64,000 nucleotides of DNA. Source: Diaporthe sp. PMI_573 (taxonomy: Eukaryota; Ascomycota; Sordariomycetes; Diaporthales; Diaporthaceae). This document shows positions 1-12,486 of the stretch, piece after piece; position 1 is the stretch's first letter; every line of letters begins with the position of its first letter. The DNA lies in the NCBI GenBank assembly GCA_021399435.1, contig JAJTUP010000035.1, positions 310,001 to 374,000 on the forward strand, read 5' to 3'. Made by a program: the position numbers and the translations under genes. Below the pieces are notes generated by a model, which was not told the origin of the DNA, searched no databases, and saw only the letters and a program-made list of their open reading frames with translations.

Positions 1-135
1 TGACTTAATCTGCGCTTTGGGATGGGACGTAGTCAGTAATCGAACCACGTTGACGCAGAAAACTGGGGGCCATGATTGGTACGATACACATTACTCGACC
101 GGACACAACAATCTGCCATTCTATCTCAGACTACG

Positions 136-2176
136 ATGGAATCGATACGAAACAGAAGCTCTGAGCAAGCCAGTGGTTATAATCTCACTAGTTTGACTGT
201 GATTCTCAAAGAGATTAGCGTGATTGATAAGACTAGCTGCAGCGGCTGCCGAGAAAAAAAGACTGGCTGCAGCGGGAGAAAGCAAGGGCGATGAGAACGC
301 CGAGCCAGCAAACAAGGGCGATGAGAACCCCAAGCTGGAAACCGAGTTTCTTTGCGGCACTGACGATTGGGAAAACCACTGTGATGTTGTGCTCGACGCT
401 GTGCTCGAGGAATGTGAAAATGCGCTCCTCACGAAGCTAGGCGACAAGGACGACCTGACCGATGACGGCTCGGACTCGGACTCGGACGTGGCTATGGAAG
501 AAGAGAAAGAAGACTTGTCCGACTCGTCTAACTGCTACTCGTCCGGACCTGAGCCGCGGGAGCCAGTTGATCCGGCTTTCGACAACGGGTATTTCTGGCG
601 CTCCGACGACGATGATACGAAGACAGATCCAAGAAGCTACAAGTACCAAATGCGGGTCGAAAAAGGTCAGGCTAAACTGGAGAGAGAGAGATTCGATAAA
701 GAGGTCAAGGCCAATGATGAAGACCTTTACCCGAAGCTGCTCAAGCAGCTGGGCGATGTCGACGCGGGACGTGAGCCGCGCACGCTGGAGTCTATGGTCA
801 AGCCGAAGAAGAAGAAGAAAGAGAAGAAATACAATTCGGATGGCGACACCGAAAGTGATGATAATTCTTCTCCCACGGAGACCGTCCCCGAGTGGGAGGC
901 GGGAGCAGACCTGTTTGACTTCCCGATGCTTCGGCCCAAGGCGCTCCAACACGTGATTAACTTCTTCCGAAGCAACCCGCACGTGCGCCGAAAGGACTGT
1001 GAAGATTTCTGCAGGAGAATCTATTCCAGCGACGATGAGGCCGACCCGTACAAGACCAGCTGGTACAAGAACGGCCCGTCCGAGGTGGGACCGGACTGGA
1101 AATGGCCGTCTGGCCCTGGCTTCCAGCGGCCGCCCGGCGTCCTGGCATACCCCTCCCAGTTCCAGTTTGACGACGACGTTTACATGGTTCAAGTCGAGGG
1201 CGAGATCGAGGAGGGATCAGGTCTTCCCAAACCTACTGATATTGGCATGATGACCCTGTTCTACTTCACCTTTGAGGAGCTAGACATCGAGAACCAGCTC
1301 GAGTCGGCTCGAGAGGTTTACGGCGAGTACGTCCCCCACTACGAGTGGGTCGGCCACATGGGTTTGCCGGCCGAACACCGGCAGCTGTTCGTGTGGCGGA
1401 TCGACTGTCCCGCCGGGCAGCCGTTCTCGACCGACGCGAGCTATTTCGGCCTGCGAATGAATCGCCAGATGTACGCCAGCATCCTGCGGGACTTGGTCGA
1501 CTTGGTCGCAGCGCCGTTGGCATTGTTGGGGTCGGAAGGCGAACAAGGAGAAGGCGAAGAAATCAATGTGCAGCAGCTGCTGCAGGCCTGGCCCATGGCG
1601 CTGCACAACCCCCGCATCGACGCCGACAATATCATTGTGGGGTCCGACTATAAGAGCATGGTCGGCCTGCTGCGCTGGACGACACCTTCTGTCGTCACGC
1701 TCCCCCTGGGCGCCTCCCTCCTGGGCCTCCTGTGCCTGGAGGGTACGCCCCTCCAGGAGCCGGGGGACATTGAGCTCCCATGGTGGAGCAGAAACAGAGA
1801 CTACACGGCCGCATTTCACCAGCGTCCGGTCCGCAGGAATGTGGATCCGTTCCCGTTCGAGACCCACAGCCGCAACGCATACGATCTCGAGCGCTTGATG
1901 CTGCTCTACGTACAGGCAAAGGTGCCGGCGCTCGCGCAGCACCCGGAGATAAAAGAGCTCTGGGAGCATCTGTTCTCGGCCATGAGGCAGGCCGTGGACG
2001 CGGCGGACTACATGGCTGATGGCGACAAGGCGTCCTACAGAGAGCAAATTGGTAGGATGGAATGGGACTGGTTTCGCTTTCCCGAGAATCAGAAGAAAGA
2101 TGCACAGGGAGATGATGAAGAAGCGTACGAGGCCGATGTCGAGAATGAGATTGAGAAGATGGAAATCGATGAATGA
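136..2176 (+). CDS. Hypothetical acidic protein of about 650 residues
   Basis: A long GC-rich frame is open from 224 to the TGA at 2174-2176. It has no ATG until about position 492, so an upstream first exon is likely. A candidate is ATG 136 with exon 136-190 and an intron at 191-242 ending CTGCAG; this splice keeps phase, but the GTTTGA donor is weak. The N-terminal third is strongly acidic (DDGSDSDSD, then EEEKED) and is followed by a Lys-rich stretch, KPKKKKKEKKY. The remainder looks globular, with many aromatic residues. I recognise no family. Charged low-complexity tracts next to a Lys-rich patch would suit a nuclear protein, but that is inference. The next gene downstream has the same strand and a similar style. 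Confidence 0.6.
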
Positions 2177-2798
2177 ATGATGTCTCACTAGTCATTTCCT
2201 TACTTTTGTAGCCTTACCTTTGTAGATTGAGCGTACAAACTAGTTTGACACTAGATAGTTTGATTTTGAAAACCCACTGGCAAGAAAAGCAAAGCTACCA
2301 TGTTGTGGGATATACCTGCCGGTTGTGTCCCGGAGGCCACGTGCTACACCACACGCAGAGCGATGAACAAGAAAGACCCAAGCCTGCCTATCTGAAACAA
2401 CCGGACGACCGAGTTTTTTAGGTGTTTTCCCCCGGCCTTTTTTTCCGTATCGAGACGGTGGGACCCCTGTTTGTTTAACTCGGTCGGCGTGGGAATGCGG
2501 CATGCGAATCTAACTTCACGCTTGCTTAACATCACCCGCGTCTTGCATTTCCCGATTTCGCGTCCTCCCGCCGTGCATCAATCAGCACGCGTGCTCCCCC
2601 CCCCTCCCAGTGCCTGTCAGCAAACCACACGGACCACCCTCGGTCGCACATATATTAGTCTGTTATCTCCTTCTTATTGTCTCTTCGCTTTTTATTTTTC
2701 GTCGCTTCTTTACCTTCTCTTCCTCGGCACCATCTCTGCAATATGATATAGCTCTAATCATCACTCTACTGTTTTCATTCTTGTGACCACTGACCAGG

Positions 2799-5533
2799 AT
2801 GGGCGTGGTACACCCAATACACATTATCGCATGGGTCAACGGGCGGCGCCGCTGCATAGCCTGCATTGAGATACCAGCAGCCGATCCAGACTGGTCAACA
2901 ATAAGCAGTATAACACCATTCCCTTATATATCCTGTAAAAATGACAGTTGCTGACACCAGACGGGGCAGTCGTCAGCCGAGTTCTGACCTTACTTAAGAA
3001 GAATCTAAGATATGTCGCCCTCGACTTGGCCTACGGAGAGAACATCTCTGACGCCGAATGGGAGCGGAATGTGAAGGCGGAATACTGGGCTGCCAAAGCG
3101 GAGCGTCGGCCCTTTCCCACGCGTTGGCGTCATGTCCAGACACGACTGCTGAACGAAAAGATACGCAAGCTCGGGAAGGAGTGCGTCGAGGCCGAAGCGC
3201 CCCAGTTCCCATTCATTCAGACGTGTCTGTACATGGGTGCCTCCACGAGAGGCTGGTGGTCTTCGTTCGTGCATAAGCTCCACACGCGGCGGTGGAACGC
3301 GCCCCCCGACTGGGGCGGCAAGTACATGTGGGAGCCCGGATGCACCGTCATCGACATTACCGACCGTCTCTCCTACGCCATGGTTCTGCCCGCTCACAAG
3401 TCGTGCGGCCTGGGGAAAAAAGCGGTATACCGCACCCTCAGGCTTCGGCCGCTGGACGGGCACGACTGGCTCAGGGGATCCGGCCAGGGGAGCAAACATT
3501 ACCCCGAGGGAGATTGTGCGTGTATCGAAGGGGAGGACGAGCCTGCCCCGGTTACGTCGATCGATGCGATCCACGAGGTGTGGCCCAAGTTTCCACCACC
3601 GCCGCCATCAGTCGATTCAGACGACGACGACGACAACGACAATAAAGACAGCGACGACTCGGGCGATAACACAGACGCAACCGACTACGACGATATCGCC
3701 GAGACCAAGAAGAAGAATCAGAAGGAAGCAGAGGAAAAAGCATCCGCATTAAAAACAGAGGCCAAGACAGAGGGATCGCCTGAAGTTCCTGAACCAGAGA
3801 CAGAGCAACAAACCGCATCAACGTCAAGGAAGCGCAAGAGGAATGCGGATCCGAATGAGGAAGAGCAGCGCGTTTGGAACATAATCGAGCACCTGCTGGT
3901 TTCCTATTCCTCACAGACTCTGGGCAACCTAAAGCGGCAGTACAAGAACTATCGGCCTCTGCTCAAGCGCTTTATGGATAAGCATCCAGAGCACTTCGCC
4001 CCCAAGCACCCGGGAGCCGTACTGCTCATCCTGGCCGCCTTTACATACGCCAAAACGAGCATCAAAGACCTTGACCTACACCATTTCCGGGACTTATCCG
4101 GCAAGCAGGTGGTTGAGCTTGTGAAAGGCGCCCTCGCCCATAACGCAGACGTTTACAAAAGAGCGCCAAAGGACCTCCAGGTACTCGACATCTCCTTCAA
4201 CCGGCTGGTCGGGAAGGACGACATTGTCGACATGGTCGCGGAAACGACGCTCGATGAGCTCATCATCTGGCACAATCCGGGCCTGTCTCGGGAGGATGTC
4301 GCCCAGGCTTCAAAGGGCCGCATTGCTAAAGTCACAACCCGCGCTGGCTTTCTTGCGCCTCTCAAGAAGTTTGCCGAGGAGAACGGTCACTCCAAAAAGA
4401 GCCTGCGCCCGTACAAGCCCGCGCCGCTCATTGTATCGCAGTTGCCAGTAAAGATTCGCCAGGTAATTTGGATGATGATCGGGAGCACAGAGGTAGATCC
4501 TTCCGCACCGCGACCAGATCTGGCCGGCCAGTTGCCGATCCCCGAGGGAAAGTTGAGCCTCGAGGCAGTCGACCTCGACACGCTGTCCGTCCTGCTACAC
4601 CCCAAGTGCCACAGCACGATCGGTGGGATATACAAGTATAAGGACAGGAATAAAGCCCATGCCCAGCTTGTCGCGCTGCCGTACCACGACGCCATGGTGT
4701 CGCTCGCCGAGTTCTACACGTCGATCGCACGCTTCGAGACGTTCATGTCCAACGAAGACTTCATCGATGATGGGTACGACTGTGTATCGGAGCGGTGGAC
4801 GCTGGCATTCCCACTGCTGATGGCCATGGGGAGCGAACACTCCGAGTACATCGTGACGGCGCCCTTCCCGCCCGAGTCCTTCCACCTCGCCACGCGGGAG
4901 CTGATGGGCGGCAAGTACTCGGAATCGAACTCTCTGCCTATGCGCGGGTTATACCCCATCGTGCACGGAGAGTACACGCTCGTGTTCCTGCGGGAGCCGG
5001 ACCACGGCCGCCTACGGATTGGCATGGCGACGCTTACCGAGGAGGGGGAGCTCATCGTGCTGGATCCCGAGACCGTCGCCCTCGCGGCCGGCGACGAGAA
5101 GGCGGCCCTGGCGTGGCGCCGCGGCGTCGGCCGCCTGCCGCGGTGGACGGGCCCCACAGAAGACGAGGAAGAAAAGAAACCGGTTGTGGAGAAGAAGAAG
5201 AAGAAAGAGGCGCAGGACGACGTGTCGCCAAAGTACCGTTACAACCGCGACCTCGCGCCGCTCGAAGTGGAGGCCCTCGAGACGATGCTGGCAGGTGCCG
5301 CGCTGCTGAGGGCGAACAAGAGAAAGATCCAGAGGAAGATATGGGCCGTGGAGAAGGCGCGTGAGAAGAAAGAGGAAGAGGAGAAAGAGCGTGAGAAAAG
5401 GGAGCGTGAGAGAAGAGCGGCTGAAGAGGAAGAGCACAAAGCGAAAGAGGAAGTGAAGGAGGAAGTAAAAGAGGAAGTAAAGCCTGAAGAAGTAGAGGTG
5501 AAGATTGAAGATATCAAAGATGACCCCCAGTGA
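2799..5533 (+). CDS. Hypothetical large charged protein with a possible LRR-like segment
   Basis: Two exons are predicted, 2799-2907 and 2961-5533. The 53-nt intron ends with CTGACACCAG and keeps phase, giving a start at MGVVHPIH and 893 residues. Without it the long frame has no ATG near its beginning. The order is a globular N-terminal part, an Asp-rich tract (about residues 245-275), a basic RKRKRN motif, a middle region with an LRR-like stretch (LQVLDISFNRL followed by LDELIIWHNPGLS, near residues 440-470), a second globular part, and a long Lys/Glu coiled-coil-like tail. No catalytic motif was recognised. The LRR call rests on only two units. Codon use and GC content resemble the upstream gene. 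Confidence 0.7.
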
Positions 5534-6340
5534 GGGCCTAGTGACTCGGTGAGGGAAGGACGACCGGGGTGGGATACATAGCACTCAGAATGCTGTCTCC
5601 GTTGCTGATTCCTATCACCCTAGCCGGATCCTCCCTTAATTCTTTCCCAAGCTTGTTTATAACTAAGCTCTATCTATCATAGAACTCGAGGCCACTTTTC
5701 GATGTCTAACAACGGCAGTAACGATATAAACGCGACGCAAGCTCCTTTGTGTGCTAGAACTATCGATCTTATACTGCCCAAGTATCATGCAGGACCAGTA
5801 AAGTGGCATTCCGCTCCACCGTACGCAGAAGAACATGAAAACTCCTAGACATAATGGGGTCCGACATTGGGAAATCGATCGCCTTCGAGCTAATTGATGG
5901 ACAGTTCTATGGCCTCTCAAATCAGAAATGTCTCAACGTCGACGAGGTTGACTCAATAAGCCGAAGCTAGAGGGCTAGAACGCAAGAGGGCGCGGAAGTA
6001 GAATCGACCTTGAGGATCTTAGTATTGTCTATAGAGTCGATCCGACCATAAATCCTTCGGAATCCCGCTGTGTAAGACTATAGTGTATGTTCGATTATTT
6101 TATACGAAATTACAATTACTAAAGGGCGTACCTTTTTTCGGTTGTGAGTCATAGGTTCGTGTTGCCAAGATCATTTCAATTCCTTATTTCCTTTAGCACC
6201 CACATGCAAGCTGCGTTTTCTGAAATAAAGATACGAAATAAGTATTACAGGTTTGTGTAAATTGGCATCAGTCTATATAAACCAATTGCTAAAGCACAAA
6301 AATTGCTTGGAAAAAATGCCGCTAGTTAGGAGAGACTGAC
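5534..6340. other. Intergenic, no gene seen
   Basis: AT-rich spacer with only short frames without recognisable motifs. A small plus-strand frame follows at 6341-6634. It has an ATG but overlaps transposon-derived sequence at its 3' end and is not convincing as a gene. Confidence 0.4.
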
Positions 6341-6561
6341 ATGAATAATGTGTGGTTGACCCTACGTGATGCAGAGTCACCTGCCTTTTACCGAAACCCA
6401 GGTGTAGAACTGCCGGCTCGCTTCGTCATGAGCATCGGCGACGCTCTGCCCGCGGCCAGCGCCCCGGTTGCCTTACCCGCTCGCACAATTACAGTAACGA
6501 AAGGTAATATTTATCAAATCGTAAATTGCCAACTTCACACCGCGCCATCGCCGGCTGCTGA

Positions 6562-8790
6562 TTACGGAGATAGTACATTTCTAAGCGGTCCGCGGCGGAC
6601 CGCCCAAATAGTTGGTCTGGCTGGTGTAGATTGAGGTTGATCCTGCATGGCTGAAATGCTGAGAATAGGCCATACGTGGCGTCGGTCCACCCACCACGCC
6701 AGAGGATTCTTAACGGTCATGTCATCCTTCGACGGCACCTGCTTTATCCAGATCTCCCACTCAGTCTCCACCTTCCTCCTCTTGCCACGGCGTGGTCGAT
6801 CTGTTGTATGGCCCCAAGCATCGAATTCGTCATCGATTGTCGGCGAGGAAGAAGGAGAGGTCTCGGCTTGGTCGACGTGCTCAGTGGCCACCGTGACTGC
6901 GGCGAAGCGATCGTAATATACAGTAAGCTCCTTCTCTGCTGTCTTTATCCAATCCTCTCGCTTCCACCACTTCTCCCTGAAGTATTCGAATTGGTAGGCT
7001 GGGTGGAGGGCGATGGCCATGCGGTAGATAGGCGACTGGTCGGTAAGCTCGTAGTAGGTGTTGATCTTTGACCATGCAGCGAGCACACCGGCGGAGTAGT
7101 AGGGAGGAAGGGCATCCTCATTATCTGCATCCATGGCGTCAATCTCTTCTTTGACGCTCTCAAGCTTCGTAAGCAGGAAGTCCATGGCGTAGAGTACTTG
7201 CCACACCGAGCCTTGGCCACCCTCGTTGCCCTCGCTATCTGCACGGCTTTGTAGTCGCTTCGTGAGTCGCTCGAAAGGCTGCAGGAGCTTATAGAAGAGC
7301 TCAAGCTCGTGCCAATCAGCCTCGGTGAGGAAGTCATTCTTGTGCTTGTCGTTTTTATCTGGAGGCTTCCACTGCGCCTGGTAGAGATCGATGGCAGGGC
7401 GACACTTAAGAGCACGCTCGATCATGTAATATGTCGCGTTCCATCGAATGCCACCGTCATTGAGGAGCACGCCGACGAAGAGATTGCCGTCGCTCGTCTT
7501 CGTGACGCGCATGCGAGCTCTCAACACCTCGCGACGCGCGTCATTGCGATTAATGTAGATAACGAGGTTGTGCAGCTTGCCAATGACGCCTTTGAGGCTC
7601 CAGAGAGCTACACGCTGCTCCTCCGAGGCCTCAATAAGATTCTTCTCCCATGCGCTGATGCCTTCGCCAAATAAGAGAGCCTTAACGACGAGATTAATAA
7701 TATGGCCGATACAGCGAATACGGTCTGCTTCTGGATCGATCGAGGAGAAGGAACGCTGTAACGCTTCGAGGCATTTGTCGTTATCACCAGCGTTATCCAT
7801 AACGAAGGAGCCGAGCTTCTCGCCGATGCTGTATTGTAGAATTACTGGCTTTACCAGAGCTGCGAGGTCGTCGCCGGTGTGACCGCCATAACGTCGTGGG
7901 AAGCCGAGGAGGAGTGTTCGAGGATGACCTTTGCCGTCGACGAAGTGTGCGCATACAGCGACGTATTCTCTGCGATTGTGAGCTCGCCATCCATCGATCG
8001 AGAGGTTGATGTTGCTGAGTGCAGACTGCACCAATTCGATGATGAATGGCAAGCGTGCTGCCATCGAATCCTTCACCCACTGCGAGAGCGTTGAGTGATG
8101 CGTTGGCAACAGGCGTGCGAGCGAAGGCTTGCCGTATGTGAGTAAATCAGTGGTCGCCTCGTCCGTGACTTCTCGGTAGCTGAGGCGTAGCTTGATGGCC
8201 CAGTCAATAAGCTTTTGCTTATATTCATCCTCATTAAATGGCATGACGAGCTGGAAGACTTCTGCGGCGTTGTTGGCGTCGATATCGTCGTCATCGATGG
8301 TCGAATTCGAAGGCCTTTTGATATTGTGGAACTCTATAAGATGCTGGATTGCAGCAGTCGTCGATTCTGCAGCAAATAGCTGACTGATATACCGCTTCTT
8401 GGTATGGCAATCGGCGCAGAGGAAGTACTTGTCATTACTATGCTCCAGCTCGGCTCCATATGAATAGATCCATGAGACCTTTACTCGTCTGCCCACGCTC
8501 CTCTTGTCCCGTATGCGATATTGTATACCCTTGAGAATCGTGCCATCGTGCCGCCGAAGCACGCCCCAATCAATTGGGAACGAGAGAGAGTGTGGAGGGC
8601 AGGTAGATCGATGGAGAGTTTGCTCTACATCTGACGTTTGCTCGGTCGACAATAGCAGCTCGTTTGGGTCAGTAGATTGCCTTGAAGAAGACATCGTAGA
8701 TAAGCTTCGAGTACTTGATGGCCGACTTGGGCCCCAGAACGCGTGTAGCGACATAATAACGCGTCGATTCGACGGGTTGTTGATAGACAT
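6562..8790 (-). pseudogene. hAT-family transposase, C-terminally truncated
   Basis: One long minus-strand frame from ATG at 8788-8790. The N-terminal part has a BED-like zinc-finger region (the CADCHTKKRYISQ segment with a downstream HLIEFH). The middle shows hAT features such as SIDGWRAHNRREY, FVMDNAGDNDKCLEAL and RIRCIGHIINLVVKALL. Near the end NPLAWWVDRRHVWPILS marks the start of the hAT dimerisation region, but the expected continuation (compare YPRLSRMALDVMTVPAMSSE in the intact copy at 15.4 kb) is missing. The frame instead runs into pogo-derived sequence for about 30 residues. It lacks the dimerisation core, so it is probably inactive. It belongs to the same superfamily as the intact element at 13.0-15.9 kb but is clearly diverged from it. 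Confidence 0.85.
6571..6660 (+). mobile_element. Fragment of a pogo-like element (transposase stop / 3' UTR region)
   Basis: About 90 bp matches the region just after the transposase stop of the complete pogo-like element near 24133-24222. The match includes the same palindrome-like GCGGTCCGC/GCGGACCGC block, then AATAGTTG and TGGCTGGTGTAGATTGAGG. Differences are scattered single bases. Similarity ends sharply at 6660/6661, where hAT coding sequence begins. The terminal inverted repeats of the pogo element are absent, so this is a scrap and not a whole insertion. Confidence 0.75.
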
Positions 8791-9014
8791 TTGATGGAGA
8801 AAGAGTAGGGTTTTATTTCGCCCGGGGGCACACCTCATGGGGCCATTGCGCTAAGCTGTTTACGTTTCGTACAGTGCGATTTACGTCGATTCTGGTGGGT
8901 TTAGAGTTTTGCGCAGCTTAGATAATTAGTTCTAAGCGATGTAATTGGCTAATTAGCGATATCAAGGGTATCCTCTCCTAGCCTTCCTAAATAAGTAATT
9001 ATTGGCATCAAGTA

Positions 9015-9135
9015 CTTGACAACTTGACACTCCTTTAACTTGATTGATTGATGACAACCCTTAAACTTGACTTGAGAACTTGAGTTGACGAGAAGTCGAA
9101 CTTGATTGAGAATTGTCAAGTTCGAGCTTGATTGT
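9015..9135. repeat. Clustered AACTTGA/TCAAGTT motifs, probable subterminal repeats of the hAT element
   Basis: Within 120 bp upstream of the hAT transposase start, short motifs such as ACTTGAC, AACTTGA and TCAAGTT recur many times in both orientations. hAT elements commonly carry clustered subterminal transposase-binding motifs, so this is likely one end of the truncated element. No exact terminus or 8-bp duplication can be assigned because the partner end is lost. Confidence 0.5.
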
Positions 9136-9918
9136 TAGCCACACTGTCTTTCGTTCTTTGAGTTTAGAGATACAGTAGTGATCTAGGCCACGCTGCGACA
9201 GATTTCTTCTCAATTGGCTGCATGCATGCTTCTGCCAATTCTGACAACAGGCTCGTATCATGAACTCGCATGTCCAAATCCCTGTTTAGACAAATCTGAT
9301 GGTATGTGGCCTGCACAGGGCCAAGCCGCGGGAGGGAACACGACGTGCAGGTTTCTCTTCCTTGTTAGAGGTCGACTCCAGTTTCTCCAACCTCATTTAC
9401 TGGGTGGGGTCTTGCACCCCTGTGGCATACCTTGATACAGTCACCCCTGGGTCCGTGCTAAACATTTGCTGCAGGCTATGCGAGAAGTATACTGGACATC
9501 ACCCTATTATTTGTACTATAGTGGAAAGTGCACGGCCGAATTCCACATGGCCTCCTTAGCTGCATGGGCAGCGCAGTGACCCGCCCATTCGAGCACAGAG
9601 AGGACACTGTCCACGGAAGGTGTTGACCCCAAGGCTTCTCGCCCCTGCTGCGGTGCGTCGTCGGCAGGATAATGCATAGGGTGCAGGAGTCGAAATGCAA
9701 GAGGGTTCGCATTAGCGCTCCTGTCCCGGCGAGCGATTAATAACATGCTCAAAGGTCAAGGCAAAAGTTGTCGAGCTGCTCTCTAGGCACAAATCCGACG
9801 TCTTTTGTGACGGCACTGACTATCGTGCTTGTCCCCCGAACTATCACATCTGCAATTCATCTGGCCCATGTTTCCTTGCCATCTCCGGCGCACCGTCCTG
9901 GACCAAAACGAGAGCTTT
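9136..9918. other. Spacer without a supported gene
   Basis: Several short overlapping frames occur on both strands (for example around 9516-9752 on minus), none with a recognised domain or a clear start and splice structure. Possibly decayed coding sequence. Confidence 0.3.
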
Positions 9919-10085
9919 TCAGCGATCGCGATCTGTTTTTAGCTCCTCGATCCTTTTCTCCAGCTCCTCAAGCTTGACAGCCTTGCGCTCCCGGCTCTTG
10001 CGAGCAGCGAGGATATTCAGTGCCCGCTTTATAATTAGCCATAGGGTCACTGCGGTCATCAACGATGATGGGTGGCAGAGGCTTG
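9919..10085 (-). pseudogene. bZIP (GCN4/CPC1-like) DNA-binding domain relic
   Basis: The minus strand encodes IIKRALNILAARKSRERKA followed by KLEELEKRIEELKTDRDR and a stop. The N-x-x-A-A-x-K-S-R basic signature followed by leucine-zipper spacing is that of GCN4/CPC1-type bZIP factors. Just upstream, in a different frame, lies PPIIVDDRSDPMA, which in this family directly precedes the basic region; a frameshift near 10030-10035 separates the two. Only the DNA-binding end survives and no complete gene is visible. Intact GCN4-type proteins activate amino-acid biosynthesis genes; this copy should be non-functional. Confidence 0.7.
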
Positions 10086-10269
10086 TGTCGACGACGCGGG
10101 CCGACTCCCGAAGAGGAAGAGTGGCGACGATGCTGATGAAGCCGAAGATTCGAGACTGGAGGACGTGGTAATATTTGACGATATGATTGAGGAGGAGAAC
10201 ATCAAAACCAGACCGAAAGTGCAAGCATTGCAGAAACATTGATGACTTGTTGGATCGACCTCGGCACAC

Positions 10270-10619
10270 ATGGCTGTTGGATTGCGGATCTTCGATGCAC
10301 CTGGTTTGTTGTTGTCCCTTTTCCTCGGTTGGGTCGCGTCTATCGCTCTCTCTTTACTGATTCTCCGAAAGTCCCAGCCCAAGATAGTCGACGAGCCGTA
10401 TTGGCTCTGCCTTCTAACATAACGTACTAAACATAAAACAAAGAGAATTCAGGTGTCGAGTGGTGACATCTTGCCTCAGATCGAACACTATTCCCATACC
10501 TAGTACTCCATCGGAGTAGGTTGGCATTTTGTTAGATCACCTGGTGTGATCGGGCTGGTGCCGGATCCCGAGTGAGGTGTTGGTCCGTTGGATGCGTACG
10601 ACGGCTTAGTGAGGTTGTC
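10270..10619. other. Spacer, nothing recognised
   Basis: No supported coding sequence. It may contain 3' flanking sequence of the minus-strand transcription-factor gene that ends at 10620. Confidence 0.3.
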
Positions 10620-12480
10620 CTAAGATCCTGGTCCTGGCGGCACAAGGGTCGGTCTCATGCGAGCCAACTGCTCCTTAGTGGGCAATCCCTCCTCTAAGCC
10701 TTCGAGGACGCGAAGGTCAACAGCCAGGCTGCTAGAGTCTTGGGCCACAATCTCGAACCAATCGATCGTTTTCCTCAAGAGCTGTCGTAGCTGACCTTCG
10801 TTGACAAAATTCCCCATCAGTGGATCGTGATAAGCAGCAGTGAGCGTGATAAGGTTGCCCCATTGCCTTTTTCAAGTCAGCATTTCAAGATAAGTTGACA
10901 GAAGTGGGGCGAGTTGGACACATACGCGTGCGCTGTTCCAAAAACATTGGTGATAATGAAGCGTCTGTCCTCCAGGCCGTGGAAAGCCATAGTACTCTTG
11001 ATGACAGCATCGATTCCCTTTTTTGCATTTTCGAACACGACCTGGTCAATGACACTCGGATTCCTCGCGTCGCTCCTTGCTGTAGCCCATCCGCCTCCGT
11101 CTTCGCTCGGGATGGCTCGCTCCGGGTCTTCCGAAGACGTATTGCTGCGCTTATGGCCCATCTCCAGCACTGCCTTTATCGATGGGCGGTAGGTGATGAC
11201 GTTGGCCCCCCAGAATTTGGCCCTGATGCGTGCGGCCAAGATATCTTTTGCTGGCGGGCCGTTCCTGTCAAAATTATACTCTCCTAGCCACAAAGTGCTG
11301 TTTTCCCCCAAGTCCTCTTCGATCTCGGCCAGGACTTCCTTCTGCGTTTCAGCGTTAGGCTTGTTGTTGGGATCATAGAGAGAACCAGTGATTTTATTGA
11401 GCCGTTTCCGCAGGTAGAGCTGCGCAGCGTAGCTATACACAACTGCATCTGAGAAGCCCAGCCTTTCTCGCAACACAATGAGATCCGGGTACGGTAGGAT
11501 GTCTTCGTATTGGAGAATTCCCGAAGGAGTAAGGTTCAACTCCGCGAGAATATCACTGCGGCAGTCAGACGAACGGTCCAGCACGCTAGAGATCACAGTA
11601 GATCACTTACCTCTCTAATTGACAACAAGACCAGAAGGCGACGAGAAGCTTAGTGTCTATAACAGCAGTCTTCTCTGACTCAGGATTTACGCATGGCCCG
11701 GGGTTTTTCTTCAGCGCCTCGGCTACCCTTGCCGCCTTCTTGCTCAATCGGTCCATGGATCTGTGGTTGTCAGCAGGCATTCTCCGCGGCAGGAAACCTT
11801 TCATCCACTTACGGTTGAAGCTTGTCAAGGATTGCCGAGCATGTAAACCTGATGTGACGAAAGCTCGAGATCACGCGTCCGAGCTGGCCGTAATAGAGAC
11901 AGGCAAGGATGTGGGCCTGGATGTAGTTCAGCTTGTAACTGCCGAAATGGTTGCCTAAAATATCAGTCGCATAGGCGAAGTACTCTAGACCGGGGATGAT
12001 TTCATAGTTCTTCTTCGGTGGCACAGAAGAGGCGACTCTTGTTGGTGCTTGCATTACAGAAGCCTGCGCCGAAGAGCGTCGACTGGCACCCGGGCGTTCC
12101 TGGTCCTTTGGCGAAGGCAATTCAGCCTGGCCAGGAGACTCTGAGAGAGCACAGGACGGGGGAGAGCCATGGTTTGGTGAGGTGATATTGCCATTTCGGA
12201 CAAGCGTTGACCCCGAATTCGGTACCTCTTTCTCTGGCGGGTCTGGCAGTTTTCGGTCCCTCCACATGCAGATCTTGCCAAGCGCGAGAACAAGCAGGAC
12301 CAATGCATGTTGGACAGAGCGTTGAGGTTTTGGCCTTTTTGGTGCTGGTCCAGGTTCTACATTGTTAGGCATAGGGGAACGTTTGCGTTTCTTGTCGTGT
12401 TCAAACGACGACTGAGCCGGCCTTTGCTGGTGGTTGGTGATTGCGGCAACCTGCTTGTGTTCTCCGGTACCATGTTGCAA
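10620..12480 (-). pseudogene. Fungal transcription-factor-like gene lacking its N-terminal DNA-binding domain
   Basis: Four exons on the minus strand join in phase: about 12480-11813, 11760-11611, 11555-10926 and 10866-10620. Introns of 52, 55 and 59 nt have GTAAGT, GTAAGT and GTATGT donors. The product is continuous through LDKLQP/SMDRLSKK, CCQLE/SDILAELN and FGTAHA/QWGNLITL. Style and motifs (KLNYIQAHILACLYYGQLGR, LVAFWSCCQLE) match the middle homology region of Zn2Cys6 transcription factors, which act in the nucleus. The Zn2Cys6 cluster expected at the N-terminus is not found. Upstream, sequence changes at about 12480-12490 into a hAT scrap on the other strand. The exon structure is well kept, so loss of the N-terminus seems recent, or a distant first exon exists outside the usual place. 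Confidence is good for the exons and moderate for the family. Confidence 0.65.
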
Positions 12481-12486
12481 CAGTAT

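Noticed and set aside
437..1192. Minus-strand frame opposite the first gene
   Set aside because: It lies antisense to a better-supported plus-strand frame and shows only the mirrored composition of its charged tracts.
5012..5584. Leu/Phe-rich minus-strand frame as a membrane protein
   Set aside because: It is the antisense of the Lys/Glu-rich tail of the 2799-5533 gene; GAG/AAG codons read as CTC/CTT in reverse.
9516..9752. RNase H-like retroelement fragment (SVLEWAGHCAAHAAKEA)
   Set aside because: Resemblance to the helix after the RNase H Glu is too short, and no other motif accompanies it.
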